The notes beneath the pieces were generated by a model, which ran no database searches, was not told the DNA's origin, and saw nothing but the letters and a program-made list of their open reading frames with translations. Position numbers and translations under genes: made by a program. From Aquila chrysaetos chrysaetos (Eukaryota > Chordata > Aves > Accipitriformes > Accipitridae), in NCBI RefSeq assembly GCF_900496995.4, contig NC_044014.1, positions 2,786,501-2,850,500 of the forward strand: DNA of 64,000 nucleotides, given 5' to 3'. Below, piece after piece: positions 61,659 through 64,000 of this stretch; within the stretch, counting starts at the first letter, position 1, and each line of letters begins with the position of its first letter.

Positions 61659-62910
61659 CTAAAAACATTCAGACAGAATTATACCTGGTAAGTGATGACT
61701 GAACTGCTAACTTCTAACAAAGAAGTGTTAATGTAGATGTGATTAGCATGAATTCAGTTGCACTGTCATCACAGACGAGTTCTCAATTTTATTTGTGAAT
61801 TTTTATTGGGCCCTGAAAAAATATATATTTCAGGCTATTCACACTGTGCAAAGCGAAGTCCAGGTATTAGTAAGTTATTGTATGATGAATCTCTGAAAAT
61901 TTACTGTTTTGCAATAGACTTCCACTCTTAAAATGATGGTTTATTACACTGACACATTATTGCACCTAAGATTTTTTTGAATGCTTGCGTTCATATGCAG
62001 AACCCAATTTTGACAAATTATTTTGTGTGAGGAATCTGCATGAGTTTATGAACAAATGGGATATGGTTTCCAAAATGGCTTCTATTCACCTTTAATAAAT
62101 ATTTTGAAATAATACATTTCTCTTTCTGTGGTGAAAAAACACAACATAACAAACTACTACAGGAAAGAAACGGTGAAAGATCAGACTTCTGTATGTGATG
62201 TGAAGCACTAATATTTTTACACAAAAACTTCTATATTTCACAAAATCAAAGTTCATCTTGAAAACTAGCTTTCTAATAGGCTGTTTTCACACAGAGCCTT
62301 CAAAGACATGAAAGATGACTGGAAAGCAAACTACACAATGTCATGGTGAAATCTATCAGGTTTTAAATGTAAATTAATACTTTGTAGTCCATATCTGGGA
62401 CTGGGCATGTCTTTGTTCTGTGTCCCTATAACAGTCTCGCCAATTACAAAGTTACAGAACCGGTCACATAATATGTAAGTGTACTGCTCAGCAAGAAATG
62501 TATCACTGACAACTCAGGATACTAGAACAGTAAAAACCCTCTCATCTGGTAACAAAATTCTCACTCCAGGAAATTTGCCATTAACTTCAACAGATCACTT
62601 TTAATCCTAAAGGTGACCATAAGAGGAGTTTTGCATTGCTCATTCAGCCCTTTTGCACATCTGCTATTTGTGTAAGAGCTAGTGATTTGTAGACTTTTTT
62701 ATTGTGACCGGGGCAAGATTCCACCATATTCAGCAAATTACATCAACCTCCATTCAAGTATGCAGTCCTCTAACAAGGGAGGAAAGCTATTCCATGTGCT
62801 GCTTCCTTGGAAACAGCTTTTACTCAATCCAGGGGCTACCATGTAGTTACCATAAAAATCTCTACCAGAAAATACTTGTATAAAATTTTGAAGCAAGGTA
62901 ATGTAAAAGC

Positions 62911-62943
62911 AAAAAAAAAAAAAATATATATATATATATATAT
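62911..62943. repeat. Poly-A followed by an (AT)n microsatellite
   Basis: A run of about 14 A passes into about 10 AT units. Confidence 0.9.
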
Positions 62944-64000
62944 TTCATAGAGACCAAGACAGTACTGGTCACTCCAGGCACTCTCACAGGGACCATGAGC
63001 AGGACGGAGACAGCCCTCTGGCTGCTCACTCACTCACTGCCTGTTGTACTGAAACACGAAAAATGTGGCCTGCAGCCTATTCTGCTACACCCTGTCTTCT
63101 GGTACAAGATCACTGCCACCACGAGCACAAACTGAGCTTCATAACCTGACACTATTGCAACTCTGCTAAATAATTCCTTCTCAAGCTTTTCCAGACCAGT
63201 ATAGTTTTGCTTTCTTTGTGTTTACCCAACTGGCATTGGGTAGACACAACTACTCTGATCTAAGTCACAACTCAGATCTTTTGTTCAATGTTTATAAATA
63301 GTTTGCGTGTGACATTCAGGAAAAGGCTGGAACAATTTCTAATGCAAGGCAAACAGGTGAAAGAAAAAAAAAGATTATTTGTGAAAAGAACTTCCTTGGC
63401 AAAGTCTCAACTTGATTAATAATTTAGTAATTCTCCTACTCTGTGCAAAGTAGCACAGAAAATGTATAAAAGAAGCTCTTATTAACCTACCTAAATTACA
63501 ACATAATCCTTTAATACCTAAGATGAAGAACATTCATGGTGAAGTTCAATTGCTTGAAAAATTCTCAGATGCATTGCACAATTTCTGTATTAAGGAAAGA
63601 ATAGCTTAGACTTGACATATATGCCCTATACTGAACAAATATGTCTTTGATCTTGCTTATATTGTTTAAATAACCTATTAAAATGAATATATTTCATGAA
63701 CAGTTTACAGTGAAAGTGTGTTTTTTCTAAAAGCTGAGTTTCTAAAAACAACCATCTTCAGCATCACAAGATGTAAAATGCAAAAACTCGATAAAGAAGC
63801 ACAAGGTCTTTATGGTATTTCTTTGTAATGTTTAGAAGTAGGAAAAAAAACATGTGCACAGTCTCATCAGATAAGCCAAGAAAAATTAATTGCTGGAGAA
63901 GTGCACAATGATAAAATTTAGTTCCTACATGTAATTAAAAAGAATCTGTATATATAAACAAGATTGCAAAAGATAGAGGTTTCATACTTTCTGTATAGTT

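Larger units (their letters stand above)
57951..64000. other. Region upstream of MKI67, mostly noncoding
   Basis: AT-rich DNA beyond the CpG island with poly-A runs (58198-58208, 60547-60564), the (AT)n at 62911-62943 and no recognised gene. Two weak minus-strand exon-like blocks (58990-59084 and 61530-61658) are discussed elsewhere. In mammals this side faces a long gene-poor interval before MGMT. Confidence 0.7.

Noticed and set aside
57951..64000. Search for MGMT exons (active-site PCHR motif)
   Set aside because: No matching segment seen. In mammals MGMT lies far from MKI67.

Overview
The window is vertebrate nuclear DNA, most likely from a bird. Short CR1 LINE fragments are the main interspersed repeats, noncoding sequence is AT-rich with few repeats, genes are split by GT-AG introns, and one strong CpG island is present. 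The species cannot be named from the sequence.

The main gene is MKI67 (Ki-67 antigen), complete on the minus strand. Its CpG-island promoter lies at about 56.86-57.95 kb and its stop codon is at 32334-32336. I built 15 coding exons by hand. All have GT-AG borders, every phase agrees from exon to exon, and the open frame is 7,671 nt (2,556 codons plus stop). In order the protein has an N-terminal FHA domain, a long Ser/Thr-rich region, the PP1-docking RVSF motif with the KiR-SLiM segment, the KRRSGAS..NL / AKSWA.VVKLG block, seventeen 20-residue TP repeats (the Ki-67 repeat region in compact form), a very long Lys/Arg-rich tail and a short basic last exon. Intron 12 carries two CR1 fragments in opposite orientation.

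Tail-to-tail with MKI67, at 15.1-21.1 kb on the plus strand, are four small exons joined in phase and ending in a stop codon. They form the 3' part of a gene I do not recognise. Further left (5.7-9.6 kb, minus strand) is a weaker set of exon-like blocks, partly joined in phase, and more isolated exon-like blocks lie at 0.5-0.75 kb and 2.37-2.50 kb. Upstream of MKI67 (58-64 kb) I see mostly noncoding DNA, with one hydrophobic exon-like block at 61.53-61.66 kb (minus). In mammals MKI67 lies between PTPRE and MGMT; I recognise no exon of either here.

The rest is intergenic or intronic: simple repeats, poly-A/T runs, two further CR1 3' tails (17.95 and 22.5 kb) and an imperfect 74-bp palindrome at 12.1 kb. 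No tRNA, rRNA or CRISPR array was seen.
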